The translations under genes were made by a program, and so were the position numbers. Shown here one piece after another: positions 22,511-31,608 of a stretch of DNA of 64,000 nt; the stretch's first letter is position 1; every line of letters starts with the position of its first letter. This stretch comes from Paracoccus salipaludis. Its GTDB lineage: Bacteria; Pseudomonadota; Alphaproteobacteria; Rhodobacterales; Rhodobacteraceae. The notes beneath the pieces are model-generated. The model was not told the origin of the DNA. It did no database searches and saw only the letters and a list, made by a program, of their open reading frames with translations. The stretch is taken from contig NZ_NSJZ01000002.1 of the NCBI RefSeq assembly GCF_002287065.1, positions 248,001 to 312,000 on the forward strand, written 5' to 3'.

Positions 22511-22900
22511 ATGGCAGACATCCCCCGCGGCAACCGCCCGCTTTCGCCTCACCTGAGCGTCTATCGCCTGCCGATGGCGGCGGTCACCTCGATCATGACC
22601 CGCATCACCGGGCAGGCCCTGCTGGCCGGGCTTCTGCTGATCGTCTGGTGGCTGGTCGCGGCTGCGACCGGGCCCCGCGCCTTCGCCACCGCCGATTGGG
22701 TGGTGCGCAGCTGGATCGGCTACCTGGTGCTGCTCGGCTCGGCCTGGGCGCTGTGGTTCCACTTCCTGTCCGGCATCCGGCACCTGTGCTATGACTCGGG
22801 CCTGCTGCTGACCCGCGACGACGCGCAGCGCGCAAGCTGGGTGCTGATCATCGGCTCGGTGGTGCTGACGCTCATCACCGTCATCCTGTTCGCGTTCTGA
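22511..22900 (+). CDS. sdhC: Succinate dehydrogenase cytochrome b556 subunit
   Basis: This 129-aa membrane anchor has three transmembrane helices. The N-terminal RPLSPHLSVYR signature and the heme-ligand histidine in the FHFLSGIRHLCYD helix are present. With SdhD it binds heme b and ubiquinone and anchors SdhAB to the cytoplasmic membrane (complex II). ATG 22511 follows an AGGAG RBS. It is the first gene of the sdh operon, 11 bases before sdhD. Confidence 0.95.
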   Translation: MADIPRGNRPLSPHLSVYRLPMAAVTSIMTRITGQALLAGLLLIVWWLVAAATGPRAFATADWVVRSWIGYLVLLGSAWALWFHFLSGIRHLCYDSGLLLTRDDAQRASWVLIIGSVVLTLITVILFAF

Positions 22901-22911
22901 GGAACCGTCCC

Positions 22912-23328
22912 ATGCGCTACATCACCCCCCGCAAGGCCGCCCGGGGCCTCGGCGCCGCCGGTCCCAGCACGGGCACCGCGCAGCACTGGTCCATGACCGT
23001 GACCTCGGTCGCGCTGCTGATCCTGACGCCCGCCTTCATCTTCGTCGTCGCCACGGCCCTGGGCCTGCCGCATCACGCGGTGTTCGCCTATTTCAGCCGT
23101 CCCTATCCGGCGATCGTCACCGCGCTGTTCCTGATCGTGGGGATGCTCCACTACATCAACGGCACCCGCATCATGATCGACGACTATGCCGATCACACCG
23201 AGCGCCGCGTCGCCATCATCGCCTCGCAGCTGTTCGGCTGGGCGGTGATCGCCGCCGCCGTCTATGCGCTGGCGCGCATGGCGCTGTCCCCCGTGGTCGC
23301 GCCCGTCGCCGCCGTCGTCGTCAACTGA
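22912..23328 (+). CDS. sdhD: Succinate dehydrogenase membrane anchor subunit
   Basis: The 138-aa product has three transmembrane helices and the family [17 protein letters not shown] segment, in which a histidine ligates heme b and an aspartate-tyrosine pair lies at the quinone site. It starts 11 bases after sdhC and ends 7 bases before sdhA. Confidence 0.93.
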   Translation: MRYITPRKAARGLGAAGPSTGTAQHWSMTVTSVALLILTPAFIFVVATALGLPHHAVFAYFSRPYPAIVTALFLIVGMLHYINGTRIMIDDYADHTERRVAIIASQLFGWAVIAAAVYALARMALSPVVAPVAAVVVN

Positions 23329-23335
23329 GGTTTCC

Positions 23336-25138
23336 ATGTCCGCTTACGAATATCAGACGCACGACTATGACGTGGTGGTGGTTGGCGCGGGCGGCGCGGG
23401 CCTGCGCGCCACCCTCGGCATGGCCGAGCAGGGCTTCCGCACCGCCTGCGTGACCAAGGTCTTCCCGACGCGCAGCCACACCGTCGCGGCCCAGGGCGGC
23501 ATCGCCGCCTCGCTGTCGAACATGGGCCCCGACAACTGGCAGTGGCACCTTTACGACACCGTGAAGGGGTCCGACTGGCTGGGCGACACCGACGCGATGG
23601 AATACCTCGCGCGCAGCGCCCCCGCCGCGGTCTATGAGCTGGAACACTACGGCGTGCCCTTCTCGCGCACCGAGGAAGGCAAGATCTACCAGCGTCCCTT
23701 CGGCGGCCACACGACCGAGTTCGGCGAAGGCCCGCCCGTCCAGCGCACCTGCGCCGCCGCCGACCGCACCGGCCACGCCATCCTGCACACGCTGTATGGG
23801 CAAAGCCTCAAGGAAAAGGCCGAGTTCTTCATCGAGTACTTCGCGCTCGACCTGATCATCACGGACGGGGCCTGCACGGGCGTCGTCTGCTGGAAGCTGG
23901 ACGACGGCACGATCCACGTCTTCAACGCCAAGATGGTGGTGCTGGCGACCGGCGGCTATGGCCGCGCCTATTTCAGCGCGACCTCGGCCCACAGCTGCAC
24001 CGGCGACGGCGGCGGCATGGTGGCCCGCGCGGGCCTTCCCCTGCAGGACATGGAGTTCGTGCAGTTCCACCCGACCGGCATCTACGGCTCGGGCTGCCTC
24101 ATCACCGAAGGGGCGCGGGGCGAGGGCGGCTACCTGACCAACTCGGAAGGCGAGCGGTTCATGGAGCGCTATGCGCCCACCTACAAGGATCTCGCCTCTC
24201 GCGACGTGGTCAGCCGCTGCATGACCATGGAGATCCGCGAAGGCCGCGGCGTGGGCGAGCAGAAGGACCACATCTTCCTGCATCTGTCGCACCTGCCCCC
24301 CGAAACGCTGCACGAACGTCTGCCGGGCATCAGCGAATCCGCCAAGATCTTCGCGGGCGTCGATGTCACGCGCGAACCGATCCCGGTGCTGCCGACCGTC
24401 CATTACAACATGGGCGGCATCCCCACGAACTACTGGGGCGAGGTGCTGGCCCCCGAGCAGGGCAACCCCGACCGCGTCTTCCCCGGCCTGATGGCGGTGG
24501 GCGAGGCGGGCTGCGCTTCGGTCCACGGGGCGAACCGCCTGGGGTCGAACAGCCTGATCGACCTTGTGGTCTTCGGCCGCGCCGCCGCGATCCGGGCCGG
24601 CGACGTCATCGACCGCGCCAGCGCGATCCCCTCGACCAACAAGGCCGAGGTCGAGCGCGCGCTCGACCGCTTCGACTCGCTGCGCCACGCCCAGGGCGGC
24701 ACGCCCACGGCGGTGCTGCGCGACCGGATGCAGCGCACGATGCAGTCGGACGCGGCGGTGTTCCGCACCGACAAGACGCTGGCCGAGGGCGTGGACAAGA
24801 TGCGCGAGATCGCGCTGGGCCTGGATGACCTGCGCGTCACCGACCGCAGCCTGATCTGGAACAGCGACCTGATGGAAACGCTGGAGCTGACGAACCTGAT
24901 GCCGAACGCGCTGGCGACCATCGTCGCCGCCGAAGCGCGCAAGGAATCGCGCGGGGCGCACGCGCACGAGGACTACCCCGAGCGGGATGACGCCAACTGG
25001 CGCAAGCATTCGCTTGCGTGGGTCGATGGAAATGACGTCAAACTCGCCTATCGGCCCGTCCACCTCGAGCCTTTGACGAAGCACGAGGACGGCGGGATCG
25101 ATCCAAAGAAGATCGCACCGAAAGCGAGGGTCTACTGA
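23336..25138 (+). CDS. sdhA: Succinate dehydrogenase flavoprotein subunit
   Basis: SdhA oxidises succinate to fumarate and passes electrons to FAD. The 600-aa product has the N-terminal FAD motif [10 protein letters not shown], the covalent FAD histidine H48 in [10 protein letters not shown], the [21 protein letters not shown] active-site stretch (split here into HPTGIYGSG and TEGARGEGG), and the C-terminal RSLIWNSDL region. Start ATG 23336. Its TGA overlaps the start of a lipoprotein gene (TGATG), where most bacteria place sdhB next. Confidence 0.97.
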   Translation: MSAYEYQTHDYDVVVVGAGGAGLRATLGMAEQGFRTACVTKVFPTRSHTVAAQGGIAASLSNMGPDNWQWHLYDTVKGSDWLGDTDAMEYLARSAPAAVYELEHYGVPFSRTEEGKIYQRPFGGHTTEFGEGPPVQRTCAAADRTGHAILHTLYGQSLKEKAEFFIEYFALDLIITDGACTGVVCWKLDDGTIHVFNAKMVVLATGGYGRAYFSATSAHSCTGDGGGMVARAGLPLQDMEFVQFHPTGIYGSGCLITEGARGEGGYLTNSEGERFMERYAPTYKDLASRDVVSRCMTMEIREGRGVGEQKDHIFLHLSHLPPETLHERLPGISESAKIFAGVDVTREPIPVLPTVHYNMGGIPTNYWGEVLAPEQGNPDRVFPGLMAVGEAGCASVHGANRLGSNSLIDLVVFGRAAAIRAGDVIDRASAIPSTNKAEVERALDRFDSLRHAQGGTPTAVLRDRMQRTMQSDAAVFRTDKTLAEGVDKMREIALGLDDLRVTDRSLIWNSDLMETLELTNLMPNALATIVAAEARKESRGAHAHEDYPERDDANWRKHSLAWVDGNDVKLAYRPVHLEPLTKHEDGGIDPKKIAPKARVY

Positions 25139-25509
25139 TGCGTCTTTCCGTTCTCCCCGTCCTGGCCGTGGCCGCCGCGCTGGCGGGCTGCGTGGCGGTT
25201 CCGCCGCCTGCCGTCGCCCCCGGGCCCGTCGTCGTGGCGCCGCCCGCCGGTGGCGCGGTCGTCGTGACGCCACCCACGGCCACGCCGAACAATGCGGCCG
25301 CCCGCCAGGTCATCAACGCCGAGATGGCGCGCCGCCTGCCGGGCCGCAACGTCGGGCCGCTGACCGACTGCGTCGTGTCGAACGCGACCATGGCGGAACT
25401 GGCCGACATCGCGGCGCAGCAGGGCCAGCCGGGTGCGGCGGGCGCGGTGGCCTCGGTCGTGTCGCGTCCCGCGACCTCGCAGTGCATCGCCCGGGCGGCG
25501 ACCGCCTGA
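25138..25509 (+). CDS. Small lipoprotein between sdhA and sdhB
   Basis: The 123-aa product has a lipobox LAGC (lipid-modified Cys18), then a Pro/Val-rich low-complexity spacer (residues 20-45) and a helical C-terminal part with two cysteines (about C82 and C117). Its ATG shares one base with the sdhA stop, and its own stop overlaps the next ATG, so three genes are chained. No domain recognised. The role may be in the periplasm or at the outer membrane. Confidence in coding is high because of signal sequence and overlaps; function is unknown. Confidence 0.75.
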   Translation: MRLSVLPVLAVAAALAGCVAVPPPAVAPGPVVVAPPAGGAVVVTPPTATPNNAAARQVINAEMARRLPGRNVGPLTDCVVSNATMAELADIAAQQGQPGAAGAVASVVSRPATSQCIARAATA

Positions 25510-25832
25510 TGATCGCCCGCGCGCATCCCGCCCTCGCGGCGCTGCTTTCGCTGGGCACGGGGGTCGCGGCCTGCGGGCCGGTCCCCGTGGACCAGGCGGA
25601 ACGCAGCTGCCTCAGGGATGCGCGCGACGCCACGGCCCCGCGCAGCGAGGTTGCACTGGGCGTGGGCACCGACGGGGATGACGTGGGGGTGCTGGCGGGC
25701 TTCAGCGTCTCGGTGTCCTCGGACTACATCAGGGGCCGCGACCCGGCGGTGGTGTTCCACGACTGCGTCGTGCGGCGCTCGGGCCAGGTGCCGACCCGTC
25801 CCCTGCACGAGCAGCCGGGCTACAGGAGCTGA
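25509..25832 (+). CDS. Second small lipoprotein between sdhA and sdhB
   Basis: A 107-aa protein with a signal peptide and lipobox VAAC (Cys22). The mature part contains two further cysteines (C34 and one in FHDCVV) and short beta-strand-like segments (SEVALGVG, VGVLAGFSVSVSSDYI), suggesting a small beta-rich periplasmic domain. It starts in the TGATG overlap with the previous gene and ends 2 bases before the glycosyltransferase-like gene. No family recognised. Confidence 0.7.
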   Translation: MIARAHPALAALLSLGTGVAACGPVPVDQAERSCLRDARDATAPRSEVALGVGTDGDDVGVLAGFSVSVSSDYIRGRDPAVVFHDCVVRRSGQVPTRPLHEQPGYRS

Positions 25833-25834
25833 AC

Positions 25835-26599
25835 ATGCCGGACAGCCGCATCCCCCGCCCTGACGGCGCCCCCATGGGCCTGGTGCGGGCCCATCTGGCG
25901 ACCTTTCCGGGCCGCGCAGGCATCTTCCGGCAGGTGGTGAAGGCCATCCTGCCGCAGGTGGACCGGCTGGTTATCGTCTTCAACGAGATGGATCAGGCGC
26001 CCGCCGACTTGCAGGCCGATCCCCGCATCGAGGCGATCACCACCGACCGCGACACCAAGGATCTGGGTCGGTTCCTTGTCCGTCCCCAGCCCGACGACAT
26101 CGTTTTCCTGATCGACGACGACATCGCCTATCCGGCCGACTACGTGGCCCGCTCGATCGAGCGGGCGACCGCGATCGGCTGGGAGGGCAATGTCTTCGGC
26201 TATGCCGCTTCGGATTTTCGGCACGGCGGCGAAGGCGAGCGCGGCTGGCGCCGGATCCGTCCCGACGCCGCCCTGCCGCAGCCCCTGGGCGTGCGGATGC
26301 TGGGCACCGGCACCGTTCTGGCACGCGGCGACGCGATCCCCGCGATCAGCGGCATGGCGCCCTATCTCGGCCATGCCGACGTGGGATTCGCCCTGCTGAA
26401 CCACCGCGCGGGCCGCCGCGCCTGGGCGCTGCCGCGGGAAAGCCGCTGGCTGGCGGACCTGCCGGGGAAAGGGCAGGAGGGCCTGTCCCTCAGCCGCAGG
26501 GAGCCTTCGCTGCCCGTGGTGGCGGGCATCCGCGAACTCATCGACGGAAGGCCGGAGCACGCTGACCAACCGCAACAGCCTGCCGTCTCACGATCCTGA
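25835..26599 (+). CDS. Glycosyltransferase-like (GT-A fold) protein in the sdh operon
   Basis: A 254-aa soluble protein with a GT-A-like start: GLVRAHLATFPGR, then IFNEM-type strand (VIVFNEMDQAP), and a clear metal-binding DDD motif in VFLIDDDIAYPADYV (about residues 90-95). A late HADVGFALL segment may hold the catalytic acid. Donor and acceptor cannot be read. It follows the lipoproteins by 2 bases and lies upstream of a second glycosyltransferase. Its presence between sdhA and sdhB is unusual; it could glycosylate an envelope component. Confidence 0.72.
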   Translation: MPDSRIPRPDGAPMGLVRAHLATFPGRAGIFRQVVKAILPQVDRLVIVFNEMDQAPADLQADPRIEAITTDRDTKDLGRFLVRPQPDDIVFLIDDDIAYPADYVARSIERATAIGWEGNVFGYAASDFRHGGEGERGWRRIRPDAALPQPLGVRMLGTGTVLARGDAIPAISGMAPYLGHADVGFALLNHRAGRRAWALPRESRWLADLPGKGQEGLSLSRREPSLPVVAGIRELIDGRPEHADQPQQPAVSRS

Positions 26600-26629
26600 T
26601 CGGGACGCAGGTAACTTGCCGCAGATGTC

Positions 26630-28360
26630 ATGACCCGAGCCGCAGAATCCGTCGCCCCTGATGTCCCGCTGAAGGATGGCGAGTCGGTCCGTGCCGGACG
26701 GCAGGTGCCTTCCGGGTCGAAGGGCGCGGTTCCCGGCACCTGTCTTTTCTCGGCGGTGCGCAACGAGGCGCCGTTCCTGATCGAGTGGATCGCCTATCAC
26801 AAGGTCATCGGTTTCGAGAGATTTCTCATCTTCGCGAATCCTTCGACCGATGGAACGGACGAGTTGCTGGCGGCGCTGCACGATGCGGGCGAGATCACCT
26901 ATGTCCCGCATGAGCCGCCCGCAGGAGTCGCAGCCCAGCCCAACGCGGTCCGGCTTGCCAACGAAGGGAATTACATCCCCGACGGCGCATGGGTCGCGTG
27001 GCTGGACGCGGACGAGTTCCTGAACATCCACCACGCCGACGGCCGGCTGGATTCGCTGATCGAGTGGATGGGCGACCGCGTCTGCATGCTGATCCAGTGG
27101 AAGGTGTTCGGCGACAACGGCCACGCCGGCTTCGGCGGGCGGTTTGTATCCGGTGACTTCGTGAAGGCCGCCACTCCGGACGATCCCGTGAATGACGAGA
27201 TCAAGTCCTTCTTCAGGAAGGGCAACGGCATCACGGGCTTTTCGTCGACGGACATACATCGTCCTGCCGTTTCGCGGAACAGGCACCTGACCCCTGCGGC
27301 TGTCGCGACCGGTTCCGGGCGGCAACTGCTGTCCAACCGGCGCTCGAAGGCCTGGCTTTCCGGAAAGGCAGGCGGGCACAACAAGACCGCGCCTGCCGAT
27401 CGCGGCTTCGAGATCGCCCAGGTGAACCACTACACGGTGCGGACGCCCGAATTCTTCCTGCTGAAGCGCGTCCGGGGGGCCGGGTACAGGGCAGACCAGG
27501 AAGGCGTGGTCAACCCGCGTCATCGTGCAAGCTATTACCGCACATACAACCGCAACGAAGCCGAAGACCGCAGCATCCTGCGCTGGGAAGCCGCATGTGG
27601 CCGCGAGATGGCGCGCCTTCTGGCAATCCCCTCCGTCCGCGCGGCGCATGACGCGGCAATGGAAAAGGTGCGGCAGGAGATTTCCCGGCTGTCGGCCGAG
27701 GCGCTGGCCGAACTGACGGGCGACCGCCCGCAGGAGGAAGTGACCGGACCCGCCCCCGAGGAGCCCCCGGCCCCGGCGCAGCCCGGATTCCGCCTGACCT
27801 TGCCGGATCAGGAAGCCGAGGCGCTGGAACGGGCCTATGCCTCGGCCCGGGTGGTGCTGGAATACGGCAGCGGCGGCTCGACCTTTCTTGCGCTGCGTTC
27901 GGGGGCCGAGTTCGTGATGTCGGTGGAAAGCGACAAGGCCTGGTCCGAACGGATCGGCGCGGCCCTGGGCGCCGAGTTCCCCGCGGACCGCTTCCTTGTC
28001 CATCACGCCGACATCGGCCCGACCGGCCCCTGGGGCCGTCCCGCCGGAAGCGGGGCCTACCGGCGGTTCCACCTTTACGCCACGGGCATCTGGGACCGTC
28101 CCGGTTTCCGCCATCCCGATGTCGTGCTGATCGACGGGCGCTTCCGGGTGGCCTGTTTCCTGGCCGCGATGATCCGCTGCACGCGGCCTGTCACCGTGCT
28201 GTTCGATGACTATATCGACCGCAAGTACTACCACTGGATCGAGGAGCTGATCCCCCGCGACGAACTGACCGGGCGGATGGCGCGCTTCACGGTCTGTCCC
28301 CAATCCCTGCCGCCCGAGCAGCTGACACGCTTCGCGGGCGCCTTCACCGACCCGCGCTGA
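26630..28360 (+). CDS. Fusion: family-2 glycosyltransferase plus methyltransferase-like domain
   Basis: A 576-aa protein. Residues about 38-330 match the Glyco_tranf_2_4 type: LFSAVRNEAPFLIEWIAYHK, GFERFLIF, the WLDADEF metal motif and a late VNHYTVRTPEFFLLK block. After a Pro/Glu-rich linker (about 360-385), residues 395-576 have an EYGSGGSTFLAL glycine-rich loop, a VMSVESDKAW acidic strand and PDVVLIDGRFRVACF, resembling a class I SAM-dependent methyltransferase or its degenerate relative. Base composition seems slightly lower in GC than the sdh genes. sdhB starts 44 bases after its stop. Sugar and target unknown. Confidence 0.75.
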   Translation: MTRAAESVAPDVPLKDGESVRAGRQVPSGSKGAVPGTCLFSAVRNEAPFLIEWIAYHKVIGFERFLIFANPSTDGTDELLAALHDAGEITYVPHEPPAGVAAQPNAVRLANEGNYIPDGAWVAWLDADEFLNIHHADGRLDSLIEWMGDRVCMLIQWKVFGDNGHAGFGGRFVSGDFVKAATPDDPVNDEIKSFFRKGNGITGFSSTDIHRPAVSRNRHLTPAAVATGSGRQLLSNRRSKAWLSGKAGGHNKTAPADRGFEIAQVNHYTVRTPEFFLLKRVRGAGYRADQEGVVNPRHRASYYRTYNRNEAEDRSILRWEAACGREMARLLAIPSVRAAHDAAMEKVRQEISRLSAEALAELTGDRPQEEVTGPAPEEPPAPAQPGFRLTLPDQEAEALERAYASARVVLEYGSGGSTFLALRSGAEFVMSVESDKAWSERIGAALGAEFPADRFLVHHADIGPTGPWGRPAGSGAYRRFHLYATGIWDRPGFRHPDVVLIDGRFRVACFLAAMIRCTRPVTVLFDDYIDRKYYHWIEELIPRDELTGRMARFTVCPQSLPPEQLTRFAGAFTDPR

Positions 28361-28404
28361 ACCAGCAACAACATGGGGCAGACGCGCCCTGAAAGGATAG
28401 CCAG

Positions 28405-29184
28405 ATGGTCCAGTTCAACCTTCCCAAGAACAGCCGCATCCGGGTCGGAAAGACCTGGCCCAAGCCCGAGGGCGCGACGAACCTGCGCCGCTTCAACATC
28501 TACCGCTGGGACCCGGACACCGGCGAGAACCCGCGGCTGGACACCTACTGGATCGACCTCGACAAGTGCGGTCCGATGGTCCTGGACGCGCTGATCAAGA
28601 TCAAGAACGAGATCGACCCGACGCTGACCTTCCGCCGGTCCTGCCGCGAGGGGATCTGCGGGTCCTGCGCGATGAACATCGACGGCGGCAACCATCTCGC
28701 CTGCATCTACGGCATGGACGAGATCAAGGGCGACGTGAACATCTACCCGCTGCCGCACATGCCGGTGGTCAAGGACCTGATCCCGGACCTGACGCATTTC
28801 TATGCCCAGCACGCGGCGGTGCACCCCTACCTGATCACCGAGACGCCCGCGCCGGGCAAGGAATGGCGCCAGTCGATCGAGGACCGCAAGAAGCTCGACG
28901 GCCTGTATGAATGCATCCTCTGCGCCTCCTGCTCGACGGCCTGCCCGTCCTACTGGTGGAACCAGGACCGCTTCATGGGGCCTGCGGCGCTGCTGACCGC
29001 CTATCGCTGGATCATCGATTCCCGCGACGAGGCCACGGGCGAGCGGCTGGACGAGCTGGAGGACCCCTTCAAGGTCTACCGCTGCCACACGATCATGAAC
29101 TGCACCAACACCTGCCCGAAGGGCCTGAACCCGGCGAAGGCCATCGCCGAGATCAAGCACATGATGGTCGAGCGCGCGATCTGA
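28405..29184 (+). CDS. sdhB: Succinate dehydrogenase iron-sulfur subunit
   Basis: SdhB carries electrons from FAD to ubiquinone through [2Fe-2S], [4Fe-4S] and [3Fe-4S] clusters. The 259-aa product has the first cluster cysteines C80, C85, C88 and C100, the [17 protein letters not shown] motif and the C-terminal [17 protein letters not shown] motif. ATG 28405 follows a GAAAGGAT RBS. It is separated from sdhA by four genes, about 3.3 kb, and ends at a strong terminator, so the operon probably runs sdhC to sdhB. Confidence 0.97.
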   Translation: MVQFNLPKNSRIRVGKTWPKPEGATNLRRFNIYRWDPDTGENPRLDTYWIDLDKCGPMVLDALIKIKNEIDPTLTFRRSCREGICGSCAMNIDGGNHLACIYGMDEIKGDVNIYPLPHMPVVKDLIPDLTHFYAQHAAVHPYLITETPAPGKEWRQSIEDRKKLDGLYECILCASCSTACPSYWWNQDRFMGPAALLTAYRWIIDSRDEATGERLDELEDPFKVYRCHTIMNCTNTCPKGLNPAKAIAEIKHMMVERAI

Positions 29185-29203
29185 TCGCAGCGCATTTGTC
29201 CGG

Positions 29204-29229
29204 AAGGCCGCCCCTTGGGGCGGCCTTTT
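29204..29229 (+). terminator. Terminator after sdhB
   Basis: An 11-bp stem (AAGGCCGCCCC/GGGGCGGCCTT) with a 2-base loop is followed by TT. It lies 19 bases after the sdhB stop and is a strong intrinsic terminator of the sdh operon. Confidence 0.88.
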
Positions 29230-29348
29230 GCATTGCGGCTATGCGCTGGGGCGGACGTGACCGCGCGTCACGCGCATGGCGAATGCTGCACTGCAGCACT
29301 ATATCGAGGGCAAGGGAGGACTGTCCTCTAGCGAAGTGAGACACCGAT

Positions 29349-29531
29349 ATGGACCGCACCGACAATGCCGAACGCCCGCAGGGCCTGATGGCCGATCTTG
29401 AGAACCGCGCCCGTCCCGTGCGCCGCCTGCCGAACACCCGTGCCCTGGACGTCCTGAACCAGATGTACGCTTACCACGACATCCAGGCGCCCGCGGGGCA
29501 GGTGGAATCCGCCTACGACCACGCGGCCTGA
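29349..29531 (+). CDS. Small unknown protein, 60 aa
   Basis: A 60-aa soluble, charged protein (MDRTDNAERPQGLMADL start), with no membrane segment and no recognisable motif. It is flanked by the sdhB terminator and by its own terminator at 29556-29579, so it is probably a monocistronic unit. The preceding 150 bases hold only this gene's leader. Function unknown. Confidence 0.6.
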   Translation: MDRTDNAERPQGLMADLENRARPVRRLPNTRALDVLNQMYAYHDIQAPAGQVESAYDHAA

Positions 29532-29555
29532 TCCGCGACCGTCGCACTTGAAACG

Positions 29556-29579
29556 GGGCCGGACAACCGGCCCTTTTTT
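29556..29579 (+). terminator. Intrinsic terminator of the 60-aa gene
   Basis: Seven-base stem GGGCCGG/CCGGCCC with loop ACAA followed by six T. The T-run reaches the stop codon of the convergent ArsR gene. It is the textbook form of a Rho-independent terminator. Confidence 0.9.
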
Positions 29580-29926
29580 CATGCCTGCTCGTCGGGGGGC
29601 ATGTGCAACTCGGCCGCAAGGAAGCGCTCGAAGTCGTCGAGGTCGAGCGGATCGACCAGCCCGAAGGCGCGCATCCAGACGGCCGCCGGGCGCATCCCCT
29701 CGGGGTCGAGCTTGCACCAGGTGATCCGCCCCCGGCGCTCCTGCTGGATCAGCCCGGCCGAGGCGAGCGTCCCGAGGTGTTTCGAGATCGCGGCCAGGCT
29801 GATGCCGAAGGGCGCCGCCACGTCCGTCACCGCCATGTCGTCCTCCAGCAGCATCGACAGGATCGCGCGCCGCGTCGGGTCGGCAAGCGCCGCGAAGATG
29901 GCGTCGAGGTCGGGATCGCGGCTCAT
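29579..29926 (-). CDS. ArsR/SmtB-family repressor
   Basis: A 115-aa winged-helix regulator: ALADPTRRAILSMLLEDDMAVTDVA (first helices), then the recognition region GISLAAISKHLGTLASAGLI, then a QQERRGRITW beta-wing. No metal-binding cysteines are seen in the usual positions, so it is probably a non-metal ArsR. A palindrome TTCAAC-N6-GTTGAA (29935-29952) lies 8 bases ahead of its start, a likely autoregulatory operator. It is divergent from atpI. Many ArsR proteins of this type are paired with an SRPBCC (AHSA1) gene; none is in the adjacent genes. Confidence 0.85.
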   Translation of the reverse strand: MSRDPDLDAIFAALADPTRRAILSMLLEDDMAVTDVAAPFGISLAAISKHLGTLASAGLIQQERRGRITWCKLDPEGMRPAAVWMRAFGLVDPLDLDDFERFLAAELHMPPDEQA

Positions 29927-29934
29927 GACTCACG

Positions 29935-29952
29935 TTCAACTGTGCGGTTGAA
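29935..29952. promoter_or_regulatory. ArsR-type operator palindrome
   Basis: Arms TTCAAC and GTTGAA are perfect inverted repeats with a 6-base spacer (TGTGCG). It lies just upstream of the ArsR start codon, in the position expected for autorepression. Confidence 0.72.
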
Positions 29953-30096
29953 TGATGGCCCGCCGGTGCCATGGCCGCAACCCGCCAGCGGGCGCGCGGC
30001 TAAGCCGTTGAAGATCAACAGGATGAAACAGGCGGCGCGATGGTTGACTCGGGGCAGGGGACTGCCTATCAGCACCGCAACTCGAAGGGGGCAGGC

Positions 30097-30486
30097 GTGT
30101 CTGACGACGGCGACGACGGCGTCCACCAGGCGCGGGACGCCGAACGGCTGAAGGCGCTGGAAGAACGGCTGGCGCAGGCCCGCCGCGACGACCGGCTGAC
30201 GCCTCCGGGAATGGACAAGTTCGCCCATGCCAACCAGGCGTGGCGGATGGTCATCGAGCTTGTGGCCGGCCTCGCCGTGGGGTTCGGCGTGGGCTTCGGG
30301 CTGGACCGGCTGCTCGGCACGACGCCGATCCTGCTGGTGATCTTCATCTTCCTCGGCTTCGCGGCCGGCGTGAAGACAATGCTGCGGACCGCCGCCGAGA
30401 TGGGCAGGGCCGCAACGGGAACAGGGCCGGCCAAGCCGGCGGACGACAGGCCGGCGGGTGACCCGGCGAAGGACGAAAGGGACTGA
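30097..30486 (+). CDS. atpI: ATP synthase-associated protein I (AtpI)
   Basis: A 129-aa protein with two transmembrane helices (about residues 51-72 and 77-95), the typical AtpI layout; AtpI assists assembly of the Fo c-ring. The start is taken as GTG 30097 behind an AGGGGGCAGG RBS; an in-frame ATG 57 bases upstream would add 19 residues and lacks a better RBS. It heads the Fo operon and ends 2 bases from atpB. Confidence 0.9.
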   Translation: MSDDGDDGVHQARDAERLKALEERLAQARRDDRLTPPGMDKFAHANQAWRMVIELVAGLAVGFGVGFGLDRLLGTTPILLVIFIFLGFAAGVKTMLRTAAEMGRAATGTGPAKPADDRPAGDPAKDERD

Positions 30487-30488
30487 GC

Positions 30489-31235
30489 GTGGCGACTGAA
30501 GAAAGCACGGGCCTGGTGTTCCATCCGATGGACCAGTTCATCGTCCGTCCGCTGTTCGGCGACGGCCCGATCCACTGGTACACGCCCACCAACGTGACGC
30601 TGTGGCTGATGCTGGCGGTGCTGGTGGTGTGGCTGCTGTTCGTCGCGGGCACCTCGGGCCGGTCGCTGATCCCCTCGCGCGTGCAGTCGATGGCGGAACT
30701 GTCGTACGGCATGGTCCACAAGATGATCGAGGAAGTGTCGGGCAAGGAAGGCCTGCGCTACTTCCCCTACATCTTCACGCTGTTCTGCTTCATCCTCTTC
30801 TCGAACCTGCTGGGCCTGCTGCCCAAGTCCTTCACCACGACCTCGCACATCGCCGTCACGGGCGTGCTGGCGGTGCTGGTGTTCCTGGGCGTCACCATCC
30901 TGGGCTTCGTGCTGAACGGCACCCATTTCCTCGGCCTCTTCTGGGTCAAGTCTGCGCCGCTGGCGCTGCGCCCGGTGCTGGCCGTGATCGAACTGATCTC
31001 GTACTTCGTGCGCCCCGTCAGCCACTCGATCCGACTTGCGGGCAACCTGCTGGCCGGCCACGCCGTGATCAAGGTCTTTGCCGCCTTTGCCGCCATCGCG
31101 GTCGTGGCGCCGGTCTCGATCCTCGCCATCGTCGGCATGTATGCCTTCGAGGTCATGGTGTCCGTGATCCAGGCCTATGTCTTCACCATCCTGACCTGCG
31201 TGTACCTCAAGGACGCGCTGCACCCGGGCCACTGA
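30489..31235 (+). CDS. atpB: ATP synthase Fo subunit a
   Basis: Subunit a provides the proton half-channels against the c-ring. The 248-aa product has about five helices, with the essential stator arginine in the [13 protein letters not shown] motif (around residue 180). GTG 30489 start, 2 bases after atpI. Confidence 0.95.
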   Translation: MATEESTGLVFHPMDQFIVRPLFGDGPIHWYTPTNVTLWLMLAVLVVWLLFVAGTSGRSLIPSRVQSMAELSYGMVHKMIEEVSGKEGLRYFPYIFTLFCFILFSNLLGLLPKSFTTTSHIAVTGVLAVLVFLGVTILGFVLNGTHFLGLFWVKSAPLALRPVLAVIELISYFVRPVSHSIRLAGNLLAGHAVIKVFAAFAAIAVVAPVSILAIVGMYAFEVMVSVIQAYVFTILTCVYLKDALHPGH

Positions 31236-31288
31236 CGCCCGAGCGGGATCTCACTTTCCAACCGTTTCCAAGCCTCAAGGAGCATATC

Positions 31289-31531
31289 ATGGAAAACGTC
31301 GCGACCTACGCCGAACTGGGCAAATACCTGGGTGCTGGCCTGGCCTGCATCGGCATGGCGGGCGCCGCCATGGGCGTGGGGAACGTCGCCGGCAACTACC
31401 TGGCGGGCGCCCTGCGCAACCCTTCGGCCGCCGCGTCGCAGACCGCCACGCTGTTCATCGGCATGGCCTTCGCCGAAGCCCTGGGCATCTTCTCGTTCCT
31501 GGTCGCCCTGCTGCTGCTGTTCGCAGCCTGA
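31289..31531 (+). CDS. atpE: ATP synthase Fo subunit c
   Basis: An 80-aa hairpin of two helices. The polar loop contains RNPSA (Arg43), and the proton-carrying carboxylate is Glu63 in the FAEALGIF segment. It forms the rotating c-ring. ATG 31289 follows an AAGGAGC RBS; it is 53 bases downstream of atpB. Confidence 0.96.
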   Translation: MENVATYAELGKYLGAGLACIGMAGAAMGVGNVAGNYLAGALRNPSAAASQTATLFIGMAFAEALGIFSFLVALLLLFAA

Positions 31532-31608
31532 TCCCGGCGCCACTCCTTGCTTTTGGGCGGGTGCCTGACGCGCCCGCCCGATTGCCAACCGCAGGCCAGG
31601 GATAGGAT

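Noticed and set aside
22440-22530. Small ORF starting at the ATG near 22438 ahead of sdhC.
   Set aside because: It overlaps sdhC out of frame and is explained by its own leader sequence.
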